DNA from: Bacillota bacterium
GTDB taxonomy: Bacteria; Bacillota; SHA-98; UBA4971
Direction: 5' to 3'
DNA: 64,000 nucleotides
NCBI GenBank assembly: GCA_024653485.1
Contig: JANLFY010000004.1
Span: 124,001 to 188,000 of the forward strand
In this document: positions 16,155 to 25,321 of the stretch, piece after piece
How positions within the stretch are numbered: the first letter of the stretch is position 1
Layout: every line of letters begins with the position of its first letter
Position numbers and translations under genes: made by a program
The notes under the pieces: model-generated
What the model was told of the DNA's origin: nothing
What the model saw: only the letters and a program-made list of their open reading frames with translations
Databases searched by the model: none

Positions 16155-18113
16155 ATGGAAGGCACGCAAGTGACAGCGCGTTCGGAGAACACATCGAGCT
16201 CTCGATCAGGACCACGGCGTGTAGCAGGCATCGCGGCATCCATATGTTCGATAATAGCCGTAGCCTTTGCGGTTTTCGAAATATGGAGCAACAGCTTTTC
16301 GTTCCTTCCCACCCTGAAGATCAACGCGATTCACCTAGCTTTTCTGATGGCCCTATGTTTCCTTCTGTATCCGGCGCGGCGGGGGGCTAGCAGAGACAGG
16401 ATACCGGCCGTAGATTGGATCCTGGCCATAGTTGGGGCGGGGTGTGCCCTGTACTTCTGTTTTTCGTTCGATGCCTTGTACAACCGTGGCATGATCCCTC
16501 TTCCGCGGGACTACGTTGTCGCGGTCATCGGCATTCTCCTCGTCCTCGAGGCAGGGAGGAGGTCCACGGGACCCATACTCCCGGTCCTGGCAATCGTGTT
16601 CCTGTTGTACGCGAGGTTCGGCCGATACGTTCCGGGCGTTTTCGCGCATGGCGGGTTTCCGTGGTCCCGCATTGTGTCGAGGATGTTCATGACCGACGCC
16701 GGGGTTTTCGGAACGACCCTCACCATTTCCTCGACGTACCTCTTTCTCTTCGTCCTCTTCGGTGAGTTCCTGGCGAAGAGCGGGGTGGGTGAGTTCTTCA
16801 ACGACTTCGCGTTCTCATTGATCGGCCACAGAAGGGGTGGCCCCGCACAAGTCTCGGTGGTTTCGAGCGCGCTCATGGGCACTATAAGCGGGAGTTCCAT
16901 CGCAAACGTGGCGACTACGGGGAGCTTCACCATCCCGCTCATGAAACGCATCGGGTACACACCTGACTTTGCGGGAGCCGTGGAGGCCACCGCCTCCACC
17001 GGCGGGATGATCATGCCGCCGATCATGGGCGCAGCAGCGTTTTTGATGGCGGGGTTCCTTGGTGTTCCATACACCACCATCATGGTTGCGGGCATAATCC
17101 CGGCGATTCTTTACTATCTCTCTCTGTTCTTCGTGATAGACATGGAGGCGCAGCAGCTCGGACTACAAGGTCTTCCGAAGGCGGATCTGCCGAGGTTGGG
17201 CAGGGTGCTGAAGGAGAAGGGCTACCTGATCGTGCCCGTGCTCGTGATCATCTACGCCCTCATCTCCGGTCTCACCGCGATAACTTCGGCGTTCGCCGGC
17301 CTCATATCGACGGTCCTTGTAAGCTTTGTGAGCAGGAAGTCGAGGATGGGTCTGAAGAAGATAGTGGAAGCCCTTGCCCAAGGCGCACGGAGCATAGTGC
17401 CCATAGGCCTTGCCTGCGCGGTGGTGGGATTCATCGTGGGAGTGACCGGAATGACCGCCTTGGGATCCGTGGTCGCTTACAACATGATAGAGCTTGCAAG
17501 GGGCAGCTTGATTCTCGCGCTCGTTTTCGTGCTTCTGGCCTCCCTCGTTGCGAGCATGGGGCTGCCCGCTACCGCGTGTTACGTCGTGGTCGCGACCATC
17601 GCCGCTCCGGCGCTCGTGCGGATGAACGTCCCGCCACTGGCGGCACACTTCTTCGTGTTCTGGTTCGGCTGCTTGTCCGGGATAACGCCTCCGGTGGCAC
17701 TGGCTTCCTACACGGCCGCAGGGATCGCTGGCTCGAGCCCGAACAAGACGGCAATGACTGCGCTGCGTCTTGCGGCGCCTGGATTCCTTCTGCCGTTCCT
17801 GTTGGTGTATAGGCCGGAACTGCTAGGCCTACACACCACGCTTTCAAGGTTCCTCGTCTCCGTCGGCGTGGCCGCCGTGGCGTGTCTGTCGACGGCTTGT
17901 TGCACCCACGGATACTTGATGGGCAGGCTATCCACCTGGGAGAGGGCTTTGATGGGAGTCGGCAGCTTGATGCTTGTTAACCCTGACATGTGGTCGTACG
18001 TTGGGGTAACCATCATAATCGCCGTCATCGCATACCGCTGGTACCGCATGAGGACGGGGCGCAATCGATCGGCGGGTGTCAAGCTCCAGGCCGCCGCAAG
18101 GACTGGGAGCTGA
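16155..18113 (+). CDS. TRAP transporter fused permease (DctQ-DctM type, TAXI class)
   Basis: The 652-residue product has many hydrophobic segments. An N-terminal four-helix DctQ-like part (residues 22-150) is fused to a DctM-like large subunit. Conserved DctM features include ALMGTISGSSIANVATTGSFTIPLMKRIGY and EATASTGGMIMPPIMGAAAFLMA, and later GLPATACYVVVATIAAPAL and GITPPVALASY. It is an ion-driven importer of an organic acid working with the TAXI protein encoded upstream. GGAGG lies 12 bases before the ATG. A paralogue is encoded at 31254. A terminator-like stem follows the stop directly. Confidence 0.92.
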   Translation: MEGTQVTARSENTSSSRSGPRRVAGIAASICSIIAVAFAVFEIWSNSFSFLPTLKINAIHLAFLMALCFLLYPARRGASRDRIPAVDWILAIVGAGCALYFCFSFDALYNRGMIPLPRDYVVAVIGILLVLEAGRRSTGPILPVLAIVFLLYARFGRYVPGVFAHGGFPWSRIVSRMFMTDAGVFGTTLTISSTYLFLFVLFGEFLAKSGVGEFFNDFAFSLIGHRRGGPAQVSVVSSALMGTISGSSIANVATTGSFTIPLMKRIGYTPDFAGAVEATASTGGMIMPPIMGAAAFLMAGFLGVPYTTIMVAGIIPAILYYLSLFFVIDMEAQQLGLQGLPKADLPRLGRVLKEKGYLIVPVLVIIYALISGLTAITSAFAGLISTVLVSFVSRKSRMGLKKIVEALAQGARSIVPIGLACAVVGFIVGVTGMTALGSVVAYNMIELARGSLILALVFVLLASLVASMGLPATACYVVVATIAAPALVRMNVPPLAAHFFVFWFGCLSGITPPVALASYTAAGIAGSSPNKTAMTALRLAAPGFLLPFLLVYRPELLGLHTTLSRFLVSVGVAAVACLSTACCTHGYLMGRLSTWERALMGVGSLMLVNPDMWSYVGVTIIIAVIAYRWYRMRTGRNRSAGVKLQAAARTGS

Positions 18114-18118
18114 CGCAG

Positions 18119-18140
18119 GCCGGGCGAGATGCCCGGCTTT
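18119..18140 (+). terminator. Rho-independent terminator after TRAP permease
   Basis: GCCGGGC and GCCCGGC pair around GAGAT and are followed by TTT. The stem is strong but the T-tract is short. It starts six bases after the permease stop. Confidence 0.65.
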
Positions 18141-18226
18141 GCAGTGCCGTCGTCTTGTCGCGTGCGACTTGGCACGTGTTGGCGGACGGTGTGACCAAAG
18201 ATGGAAGACGTAAGACGCTCTCATCA

Positions 18227-18253
18227 GTCGCCGCAGTCGCCGCAGTCGCCGCT
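18227..18253. repeat. Tandem 9-base repeat, three copies
   Basis: GTCGCCGCA occurs twice followed by GTCGCCGCT, in the leader region about 120 bases before the GntR gene. No function is evident. Confidence 0.7.
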
Positions 18254-18375
18254 TTGCGGATGGCGACAAGCAGGAATGCCTGACCGCACACCGAAACTAA
18301 GACCGGGACTCTGAGGGTCTGCTTCGGGCTCGGTGGGTCATGACCCAAATCATCAGACAGAAGGGGAACCGGTGT

Positions 18376-19083
18376 GTGAGCAAAGAATGCGATGCTTCAA
18401 ACAGAGGTCAGCAAGCCGAGAAAGCGTACCTCGAAATCCGAGACCGCATTAAGAAGGGCATCTGGGGTCCCGGCTACCGTCTGGTGGAGCGGACCGTCGC
18501 GGAGGAGCTCGGTATGAGTCGTACCCCGGTGAGAGCGGCGTTCGAGAGGCTCTTCTCCGAGGGGTTGGTCGAGCTGGTGCCGAACAGGGGAGCCGTTGTG
18601 GTGAACCTCTCGCCAGAGGACGCCATTGAGATCCTTCAGATGAGGCAAGCGCTGGAGGTGCTGGCGTGCAGGCTTGCCGTCCCACGATTGACAGACGACG
18701 CAATGAAGCGACTGGCGGAGATTCTCGTAGAAATGGAGAAGGCCGTTGACGAGAACGACCTCTACCGATACTCCGACTTGAACGGAGTCTTCCACCGGAT
18801 CATAGTGGACGCGAGCGGGAGCAAGCGCCTGGCGGAAACGCTGGACCTCCTCAAGACCCAGACCGTTCGGCATAGGCTGACGTCGTTGCTGACACCAGGT
18901 CGGGCGCGCAACTCCGTGGCTGAACACGAGGCTATCGTTCGCGAGCTCGCCAGGTCTCGGAAGGAGGGAACGTCGATATACGCCGAAGAGGCAATGCGCC
19001 AGCACATCGACGGCCTTCTTGCCGGCCTGCTCTACGCCGCACAAAGAACCACTGAACAGGGCGGGTTTGGGATAGGCCTCTGA
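18376..19083 (+). CDS. GntR family transcriptional regulator, FCD domain
   Basis: The GTG at 18376 has AAGGGG nine bases upstream; an ATG at 18340 is possible but lacks a ribosome binding site. The 235-residue product has an N-terminal winged helix (about residues 16-75, with RLVERTVAEELGMSRTPVRAAFERL and a PNRGAVV wing). The C-terminal FCD ligand domain has metal-site-type residues DLNGVFHRII and AEHEAIV. FadR-subfamily regulators bind small organic acids and usually repress neighbouring genes. It lies between the TAXI-TRAP operon and the malic enzyme gene. Palindromes TGGT-ACCA before both are its likely targets (inference). Confidence 0.92.
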   Translation: MSKECDASNRGQQAEKAYLEIRDRIKKGIWGPGYRLVERTVAEELGMSRTPVRAAFERLFSEGLVELVPNRGAVVVNLSPEDAIEILQMRQALEVLACRLAVPRLTDDAMKRLAEILVEMEKAVDENDLYRYSDLNGVFHRIIVDASGSKRLAETLDLLKTQTVRHRLTSLLTPGRARNSVAEHEAIVRELARSRKEGTSIYAEEAMRQHIDGLLAGLLYAAQRTTEQGGFGIGL

Positions 19084-19174
19084 CTCTATGAGGTCCTTCC
19101 CGCGAATGTCGGAAAATCCGACATGTGTCGGAAGGAATTTCGTGATGGGTGGCGAACCTTCTTAGTGCGCATAG

Positions 19175-19192
19175 TGGTATACCAAATAGAAT
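19175..19192 (+). promoter_or_regulatory. GntR/FadR-type operator overlapping malic enzyme promoter
   Basis: TGGTATACCA (19175-19184) is a perfect 10-base palindrome lying two bases upstream of TAGAAT (19187-19192), a good -10 element. A repressor bound here would block the promoter of the malic enzyme gene, 114 bases downstream. The -35 is weak. Confidence 0.6.
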
Positions 19193-19305
19193 CCCGCGTG
19201 TCATACCCGACCGTCTTGGCACGTCAGCCATGGTGCGTCGCGCCGTGATCTGCGCACACCTGGCACCGGATGATTACACACGACAACAAAAGGGGGAGCG
19301 ACGAG

Positions 19306-20550
19306 GTGTCGATGAGAGAGGAGGCCTTGCGCCTTCATGAATCGAACAGGGGCAAGCTCAGAGTGGAGAGCAAGGTCCCTGTGAGGGACGCGCGAGACCT
19401 GAGCCTGGCGTACACGCCGGGAGTCGCGGAGCCTTGCAAAGAGATTCACGCGGACCCGGAGAAGATCTACAAGTACACGAGCAAGGGAAACCTTGTGGCG
19501 GTCGTCACCGATGGCACGGCCGTCCTCGGACTCGGCGATATAGGCCCTGGGGCTGGGATGCCGGTCATGGAAGGCAAAGCTGTCTTGTTCAAAGCATTCG
19601 CTGGGGTAGACGCCTTTCCAATCTGCCTTGCGACAAAAGACGCAGCAAAGATCGTTGAAGCAATCAAGCTACTGGAACCCACTTTCGGGGGGATAAACCT
19701 CGAAGACATCTCAGCCCCCACATGTTTTGAAGTGGAGTCTCGGCTCAAGAGGGAAGTCGCGATCCCGGTGTTCCACGACGACCAGCACGGAACGGCCATC
19801 GTGACCTGCGCCGCACTCATCAACGCCCTGAAGATCGTGCGCAAGAAGCCTCAGGACATCAGAGTCGCAGTGAGCGGAGCGGGGGCGGCGGGCATAGCAG
19901 TCACGAAACTCCTCCTCAAGCTGGGGGTGGGCGACGTCATCCTCTGCGATACGAAAGGTGCGATCTATGAGGGTCGAAGAGAGGGCATGAACCCGTACAA
20001 GGAAGAGATCGCTCAGGTCACCAACAGGCAACGCGTCACAGGCGGGCTGAAGGAGGTCCTGGCCGGCGCGGACGTGTTCATCGGCGTCTCCAAGGCCGGT
20101 CTAGTGGACAAGGACATGGTGAAGGCCATGGCCCGTGACGCCGTGGTGTTCGCCATGGCGAACCCCGTGCCTGAGATCATGCCTGACGAGGCGAGAGAGG
20201 GAGGAGCGAGAGTCGTCGCTACAGGCAGGTCGGACTTTCCGAACCAGATCAACAACGTCCTCGCTTTCCCGGGGGTGTTCAGAGGCGCGCTCGACGTGCG
20301 CGCGACGGACATCAACGAAGACATGAAGCTTGCGGCCGTATACGCTATCTCGGACCTGGTCTCAGACGAAGAGGTCTCGCCTGATTACATCATCCCGAGG
20401 CCATTCGATCCCCGTGTGGCGCCTGCGGTGGCTGCCGCGGTCGCGAAAGCGGCGATGGAGTCCGGCGTCGCACGGGTGAAGGTGGATCCGGAGGAAGTGA
20501 GACAACGTACGGAGAAACTCGTGAACGATGTCAGGTCTGCGTGGCGATAG
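19306..20550 (+). CDS. NAD(P)-dependent malic enzyme
   Basis: GTG 19306 has GGGGGAG at the best spacing (7 bases) and gives 414 residues, the size of short bacterial malic enzymes. The motifs YTPGVAEPCKEI, VTDGTAVLGLGDIGP, FHDDQHGTAIV (metal site) and SGAGAAGIAV (dinucleotide binding) are all present, as are FAMANPVPEI and GRSDFPNQINNVLAFPG. It decarboxylates malate to pyruvate with NAD(P) reduction. It follows a GntR regulator and an operator-like site. The context suggests it joins imported C4 or related acids to pyruvate metabolism. Cofactor preference cannot be read safely. Confidence 0.95.
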   Translation: MSMREEALRLHESNRGKLRVESKVPVRDARDLSLAYTPGVAEPCKEIHADPEKIYKYTSKGNLVAVVTDGTAVLGLGDIGPGAGMPVMEGKAVLFKAFAGVDAFPICLATKDAAKIVEAIKLLEPTFGGINLEDISAPTCFEVESRLKREVAIPVFHDDQHGTAIVTCAALINALKIVRKKPQDIRVAVSGAGAAGIAVTKLLLKLGVGDVILCDTKGAIYEGRREGMNPYKEEIAQVTNRQRVTGGLKEVLAGADVFIGVSKAGLVDKDMVKAMARDAVVFAMANPVPEIMPDEAREGGARVVATGRSDFPNQINNVLAFPGVFRGALDVRATDINEDMKLAAVYAISDLVSDEEVSPDYIIPRPFDPRVAPAVAAAVAKAAMESGVARVKVDPEEVRQRTEKLVNDVRSAWR

Positions 20551-20716
20551 CGTGTTGCGATAGCAGACGAGGGCTGCAAGGACACAGCGAGGCGCGCGGA
20601 GGTGCGCGATGTGTCGTGGGGTCGAAGAATCGCCTCGCGGGAGGTGAGTCCGGGGGTTCTGCTTGGAAGGGTCTCGCATCTCACCATCATTTTGAAGCAC
20701 GGGAGGTATGACGTCA

Positions 20717-21856
20717 ATGGAACGGATGACTGAAGAAGAAGTCAAGATTGCAGCGGACGGTATAGACACGCTAGTCACCGCAGCGGTCGGCGGGAAGTTC
20801 CACAAGTGGGAGAAGGAACCTCTGATTCGCTCTCTGTACAAAGTAGCGAGAGAGCGGACGCCGGGCCAGGTGCCGCTCACGTATTACGCGGCCAAGGGAC
20901 TCGTCGATCACGTCAAACCTGGCGATGTGGTGCTGATGGTGACGGGATGGTACCTTCCTCACTTCATGTCGGGAGAGACTGATGGACCTCCGGGGACGGC
21001 CGGTCTCGCCCGTGCGATCGACCTCGGTCTGGGCGCGACTCCCGTGATCATGACTGAGCCGAAGCTCAAGGAGATCGTGGAGGCGAGCTGCCGAGGGGCT
21101 GGGCTGCGCGTGTATGACCGCAAAGAGGCCCTCAAGATACCCAGGCGGGTCGTAGTGGAAACGCCGCTCCATCCGTACATGAGTGTGGAGGAGTCGGAGA
21201 GAGTCATCAAGCAAATCCTCGACGAACTCAAGCCTTCCGCAGTCATCGCGGTTGAGAAGGGAAGCCGCAGTAAGACGGGGATTTACCACTCCTTGTGGGG
21301 AATAGACATCACCCCGCTCACCGGAAAGTACGATCGCCTGGTCGAAGAGGCCAAGCGGCGCGGCATCTTCACGATAGGGATCGGTGACGGCGGGAACGAG
21401 ATAGGTCTGGGCGGCATCAGGGACGCCATCGAGAAGTACCTTCCCGTTGGCGCGAAGTGCCATTGCCCGTGCGGGCAAGGGGTGGCTGCCACGACCGAGA
21501 CGGACAGCATGATCGTTTCGTTCGTGTCGAACTGGGGCGCTTACGGGATCGAGGCGGCTTTGGCCATGCTGCTTGGCAGGACCGACATCATTCACTCCGC
21601 GGAGGACGAGGAAAGGATCCTGCGAGCCGCGGCGTGGGCGGGTGCGATAGCCTCGCCATACGGATATTCCGGCGTCGCGGTGGTGGACCAGATACCAGAG
21701 AAGATCAATGTAAACATCGTCGAGATGCTGCACTACATGGTCAAGGCCTACCTCGTCGACACCGAGCAGCGCAAGTGGTACCAGGAAACAGCCAAACACC
21801 AGGCGGACATGAACACGTGGATCAAAGACGAGTACGCGGCGTGGAAGGATAAATAG
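20717..21856 (+). CDS. DUF4392 / glutamate cyclase-like protein
   Basis: The ATG at 20717 is ten bases after GGGAGG; the ATG at 20708 is only one base after it. The 379-residue product has ETDGPPGTAGLARAIDLGLGATPVI, IGDGGNEIGLGGI and CHCPCGQGVAATTETDSMIV. I recognise these from the DUF4392 family, which includes the C-terminal domain of eukaryotic D-glutamate cyclase. That enzyme interconverts D-glutamate and 5-oxoproline. The bacterial substrate here is unknown; a related lactam or cyclic acid is possible. A TIM-barrel protein gene follows, separated by a strong hairpin. Confidence 0.75.
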   Translation: MERMTEEEVKIAADGIDTLVTAAVGGKFHKWEKEPLIRSLYKVARERTPGQVPLTYYAAKGLVDHVKPGDVVLMVTGWYLPHFMSGETDGPPGTAGLARAIDLGLGATPVIMTEPKLKEIVEASCRGAGLRVYDRKEALKIPRRVVVETPLHPYMSVEESERVIKQILDELKPSAVIAVEKGSRSKTGIYHSLWGIDITPLTGKYDRLVEEAKRRGIFTIGIGDGGNEIGLGGIRDAIEKYLPVGAKCHCPCGQGVAATTETDSMIVSFVSNWGAYGIEAALAMLLGRTDIIHSAEDEERILRAAAWAGAIASPYGYSGVAVVDQIPEKINVNIVEMLHYMVKAYLVDTEQRKWYQETAKHQADMNTWIKDEYAAWKDK

Positions 21857-21886
21857 GCCCCTCCTGCCGGCGACGGTCTTGCTTTT

Positions 21887-21926
21887 CGCCGGACCGGGCG
21901 CCGCCTGCGCGCGCACCGGTCCGGCG
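21887..21926 (+). other. Hairpin between DUF4392 gene and TIM-barrel gene
   Basis: CGCCGGACCGG (21887-21897) and CCGGTCCGGCG (21916-21926) are perfect 11-base arms with an 18-base loop. No T-tract follows. It may stabilise or attenuate the message. Confidence 0.65.
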
Positions 21927-22111
21927 AGGGATGGAGGATGTGGGACGGGACCTGGGTCTCGAAAAACGAGCCCTCATAGCGACACGAGACGAAGCGACTT
22001 CGGGGCTAGCCCACAGCAACTCGAGCTGACTCAAGCTGATTCGGAATCAAGCCACCCGGTTTCACGAGAGCAGGGCTCGTGGCGAGATGGCTGCTGGAAG
22101 GAGTGGACTTC

Positions 22112-23029
22112 ATGATTTTCGAGAAGACAAGGGCCTTCATGGAGAAGCTGGGCCTACCCGGCTCAGACGCGTGGGATCTCCCCACGTCGGGCAAGACCTT
22201 TCCCGACGGGGCTCACTGGCGGAGCGAGGTTCCCACGGTCAACTCGGCGGAGGCCATGAGAGTGCTGGTGGAGACGGCGAAGAAGGTGTACAATCACAAT
22301 ATAAACCGCGTGGACGACACGTACGGGATCATACGACACACGGCGCAGGAGATAAAGGAGTACGTCGCCATCGCCAAGGATTACGGCGTCGAGCTCAACT
22401 TCTCCGTGGGTCCGAGGGCTACTTACGATACCGGTGCCACAGTATTGAGCTCGCAGGGCGTGCGGGTTGGGTACAGGTTGCGTGGAATGGAGCAGCTCGT
22501 GAGGGCTATCGAAGATGTGAAGAGAGCGTGCGATCTGGGTGTCCGGGGGATCATCGTGTACGACGAGGGGATGCTCTGGGTCATGGACGAGATGAGAAAG
22601 GCCGGAGAGCTCCCCGCGAACCTTCATATCAAACTATCGGCGCACATGGGCGCCTGCAACCCCGCCTCCTTCAAGCTGTTCGAGAGGCTGGGCGCGAACA
22701 GCATCAACCCCATACGTGACCTGCAGCTCCCCATGATCGCTGCACTTAGGCAAGCCGTGGACGTGCCCATTGATCTGCACACGGACAACCCGCCCGCATC
22801 GGGTGGTTTCATCAGGACGTACGAAGCCCCTGAGATGGTAAGAGTCGCATCCCCCGTGTATCTCAAGTCAGGTAATTCGGCGGTGAGCGCTCACGGGATA
22901 ATCACCAACGCGAACGACGGAAGGAACATGGCTGCTCAGTGCGCAATCGTGAAGGAGATCATGCAGCGGTACTTCCCAGAGGCGAAGCAGTCCGAGCCTG
23001 GCCAGCCTGACATGGCGATACCTGAGTAG
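22112..23029 (+). CDS. TIM-barrel protein of unknown function, U32-peptidase-like
   Basis: The ATG at 22112 has AAGGAG eight bases upstream; the product is 305 residues. It reads as an alternating beta/alpha barrel with VELNFSVGPRATYDTG, GIIVYDEGMLWVMDEM, KLSAHMGACNPASFKLFERLGANSINP and VPIDLHTDNPPASGG. The last two have the polar loops of a barrel active site. Similar proteins are often labelled peptidase (U32-related) in databases, but I see no basis for a peptidase reaction. It sits between a glutamate-cyclase-like gene and an FrhB-like gene and may act on the same compound. Function unknown. Confidence 0.6.
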   Translation: MIFEKTRAFMEKLGLPGSDAWDLPTSGKTFPDGAHWRSEVPTVNSAEAMRVLVETAKKVYNHNINRVDDTYGIIRHTAQEIKEYVAIAKDYGVELNFSVGPRATYDTGATVLSSQGVRVGYRLRGMEQLVRAIEDVKRACDLGVRGIIVYDEGMLWVMDEMRKAGELPANLHIKLSAHMGACNPASFKLFERLGANSINPIRDLQLPMIAALRQAVDVPIDLHTDNPPASGGFIRTYEAPEMVRVASPVYLKSGNSAVSAHGIITNANDGRNMAAQCAIVKEIMQRYFPEAKQSEPGQPDMAIPE

Positions 23030-23398
23030 AACAAGCGCAGTCCGCCGTCCGCAACGCCGGCGTCCGCCATGCCAGAACGTTCCGGGCGGTCGAGGATGAA
23101 ACGCGGGCGGCGCGCCGCACTCCCGGCATTAGTGGCCCATGCTGGTTTTCGAGCCGCGGACGACGCGCGCCGCCGTGGCGCTGGGCGAGAGCTGCACAGC
23201 GACGCGGCGCGGTGGCGCGGGTGCGCGGTGCCGAAAGAGCATTGCCCGGCGGCAGGGCAAGGAGCTGACACGGCTCTGCTAGGGGGTCATCCGGGGGAGG
23301 AGGGGTAATGCAGACCGATTGTGTCATGCTGACGACAATCTGCGACAGTCCCATGGGTACGGCCAAGTGAACAGCACACTCTGCAGGGAGGGACGAGC
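23030..23398. other. Intergenic region, 369 bases
   Basis: No gene is supported. It holds an imperfect palindrome at 23317-23340 about 60 bases before the FrhB-like start. The rest is very G+C-rich sequence with no recognisable signal. Confidence 0.5.
23317..23340. promoter_or_regulatory. Imperfect palindrome before FrhB-like gene
   Basis: GATTGT (23317-23322) and ACAATC (23335-23340) are inverted repeats, and inside them GTCA-TGC-TGAC forms a second inverted repeat. It could be an operator for a regulator outside this window. Confidence 0.35.
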
Positions 23399-24601
23399 GT
23401 GAAGACCTTCGACGATCTGAAGCGCGAAGTGATCGATCAAGGGCTATGCATGGGCTGCGGGACCTGTGTCGGAGTATGCGCATCCGGCAGCATTGCCATC
23501 GACTACAGCCTGGATGAGCCTGAGCCGAAACTGGTGAAGGAATGCACGGAGTGCGGGCGCTGCGTTGAGGTGTGCCCAGGCAAGGACATTCCGTTGAGGG
23601 ACCTTGACAAGAGGTTTCTGGGCAGGGAGAGGGACCCCGAGAAGGAGCCGCTCGGCATCTACAAGGCGTGCTACAAGGGCTGGGCCGCTGATCCCTACGT
23701 AAGGACGAGCACGAGCAGCGGCGGGATGACGTCGGCGCTTCTCAATTACGCCCTGAATGAGGGGCTGATCGACGGAGTGCTCCTCGCGGGCTGGAATCCG
23801 GAACCTCCGTACTGGCGATGCCGTCCGTTCATAGCGACGACGCCGGAGGAGGTGTCGATGGGGCTCCGCACCGGCATGATGATGGTGCCCAACAACTCCC
23901 TCATCTCGGAGGCGGTATCCCGAAGGAAGCTGTCCAAAATCGCGGTTGTGGGGTGTCCGTGCCACATACACGGAGTCCGCAAGCTCCAGGCCTCAGGGCA
24001 GCCCAAGAAGTTCGCGGACGCAATCCAGTTCACGATAGGGGTGTTCTGTGCCGCCACCTACTACGGAGAAGGGACGAAGCACCTGGTCCAGGAGTTCGCG
24101 AACGTGCAGAACCTCGACGACATAATCGCCATGGACTACCGCGGGGGCAAGTGGCCGGGCTCACTCTACGTAGTGACCAAGGATCGCAAGATACACTGGG
24201 CGGGCAGCAAACACGACTACACGTGGCACTTCCTCGGATCGGCTAGCTACAAGCGGGACAGGTGCCTCATGTGCATAGACTTCTCCGCGGAGCTCGCCGA
24301 TGTGTCGTGCGGCGACATCTTCCAGGAGGTCGGCCACTCGAACCGAAGGCTCGTGGCGACGCTGCCCAGGACGAGCGTGGGCGAGGAGCTCATCGCCGGC
24401 GCGCTTGCAAAGGGGTACGTCGAGATAGAACCCCACGACCCGGCTCTCATCCCGGCAAGTGGAATGGGGTGGGAGGCTAAGAAGCACGCCGGGATGTACA
24501 GGCTGATACAGAGGAAGAGGTATGGGTGGCCCACCCCGGATTACCAGTATCCGCTGGCTGTGACCGCCCTGCCGAGGACGCTCACGTTCCCGTCGGCATG
24601 A
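23399..24601 (+). CDS. FrhB-like iron-sulfur flavoprotein (coenzyme F420 hydrogenase beta subunit family), copy 1
   Basis: GTG start with GGGAGGG upstream; 400 residues. Two ferredoxin-type [4Fe-4S] clusters are predicted from C17/C20/C23/C27 and C49/C52/C55/C59 (the last followed by PGK). The FrhB/FdhB N-terminal and C-terminal domains follow, with SSGG near residue 105, GCPCHIHGVRKLQ near 180, and a cysteine set DRCLMCIDFSAELADVSCGDIF near 290. Such proteins pass electrons between iron-sulfur clusters and a flavin, and in methanogens to F420. No F420 genes are visible. It precedes ubiX and the LpdD/TctCAB/UbiD genes. A close paralogue is at 39007. Confidence 0.85.
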   Translation: MKTFDDLKREVIDQGLCMGCGTCVGVCASGSIAIDYSLDEPEPKLVKECTECGRCVEVCPGKDIPLRDLDKRFLGRERDPEKEPLGIYKACYKGWAADPYVRTSTSSGGMTSALLNYALNEGLIDGVLLAGWNPEPPYWRCRPFIATTPEEVSMGLRTGMMMVPNNSLISEAVSRRKLSKIAVVGCPCHIHGVRKLQASGQPKKFADAIQFTIGVFCAATYYGEGTKHLVQEFANVQNLDDIIAMDYRGGKWPGSLYVVTKDRKIHWAGSKHDYTWHFLGSASYKRDRCLMCIDFSAELADVSCGDIFQEVGHSNRRLVATLPRTSVGEELIAGALAKGYVEIEPHDPALIPASGMGWEAKKHAGMYRLIQRKRYGWPTPDYQYPLAVTALPRTLTFPSA

Positions 24602-24640
24602 GCCGGCGTTGGCGTTGCGCCCATCATACCTGGTAGAGAA

Positions 24641-24670
24641 GCCCCCGCGGTGCTCGGGCATCGCGGGGGC
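24641..24670 (+). other. Hairpin after FrhB-like copy 1
   Basis: GCCCCCGCG (24641-24649) and CGCGGGGGC (24662-24670) form a 9-base perfect stem with a 12-base loop. There is no T-tract. It may be a factor-assisted terminator or a processing stem between the FrhB-like gene and ubiX. Confidence 0.6.
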
Positions 24671-24745
24671 GCGGTTCACGGCGAGGCGAGACTTGGTCCG
24701 GGCAATCCGCGGACATCTGCAAGTCGCACGGGACGGTGAAACTGA

Positions 24746-25321
24746 ATGCGCCTGGTAGTCGGGATCACGGGTGCCACGGGAGCCATATACGGGATAAGGG
24801 TGTTGGAAGCACTCAAGGCAGGCGGCATCGAGTCTCATCTCGTGATAAGCCCATGGGGGGAGAAAACGATAGAGGTCGAGACCTCGTATAGTGTTGCAAC
24901 AGTGAAGGCTCTCGCCTCCCACTGTCACGACCCTTCTGCACTCGACGCTCCGATCTCGAGCGGGTCCTACCTCACCGCAGGCATGATCATAGCCCCCTGC
25001 AGCATGAAGACTCTCGCGGCTATCGCCAACGGATACTCGGAGAACCTTCTTGAGAGAGCCGCGGACGTCACCATCAAGGAAAGCCGTCCTCTGGTTCTCG
25101 TGGTGAGGGAGACTCCGCTTAGTGCGATTCATCTGGAGAACATGTTGAAACTCGCGCGTCTGGGCGTCACGATAATGCCTCCGGTGCCCGCCTTCTATTG
25201 CCGTCCGAGGAGCATCGACGATGTAGTCAACCATCTCGTTGGGAAGATCCTTGATAGGTTCGGGTTGAGCCACGACCTCTTCCCAAGGTGGGGGTCTTGC
25301 GAACATGAGCGGAGGGAATAG
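24746..25321 (+). CDS. ubiX: Flavin prenyltransferase UbiX
   Basis: The 191-residue product has the Rossmann-like flavoprotein motif GITGATGAIYGIRVLEAL at residues 6-23. PCSMKTLAAIANGYSENLLERAADV is the canonical UbiX block, followed by RPLVLVVRETPLS and a C-terminal GKILDRFGL. It attaches a dimethylallyl group to FMN to make prenyl-FMN, the cofactor of UbiD-type decarboxylases. A UbiD gene is present at 29145 in the same gene run, so the two very probably work together. The next gene starts inside its 3' end. Confidence 0.95.
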   Translation: MRLVVGITGATGAIYGIRVLEALKAGGIESHLVISPWGEKTIEVETSYSVATVKALASHCHDPSALDAPISSGSYLTAGMIIAPCSMKTLAAIANGYSENLLERAADVTIKESRPLVLVVRETPLSAIHLENMLKLARLGVTIMPPVPAFYCRPRSIDDVVNHLVGKILDRFGLSHDLFPRWGSCEHERRE

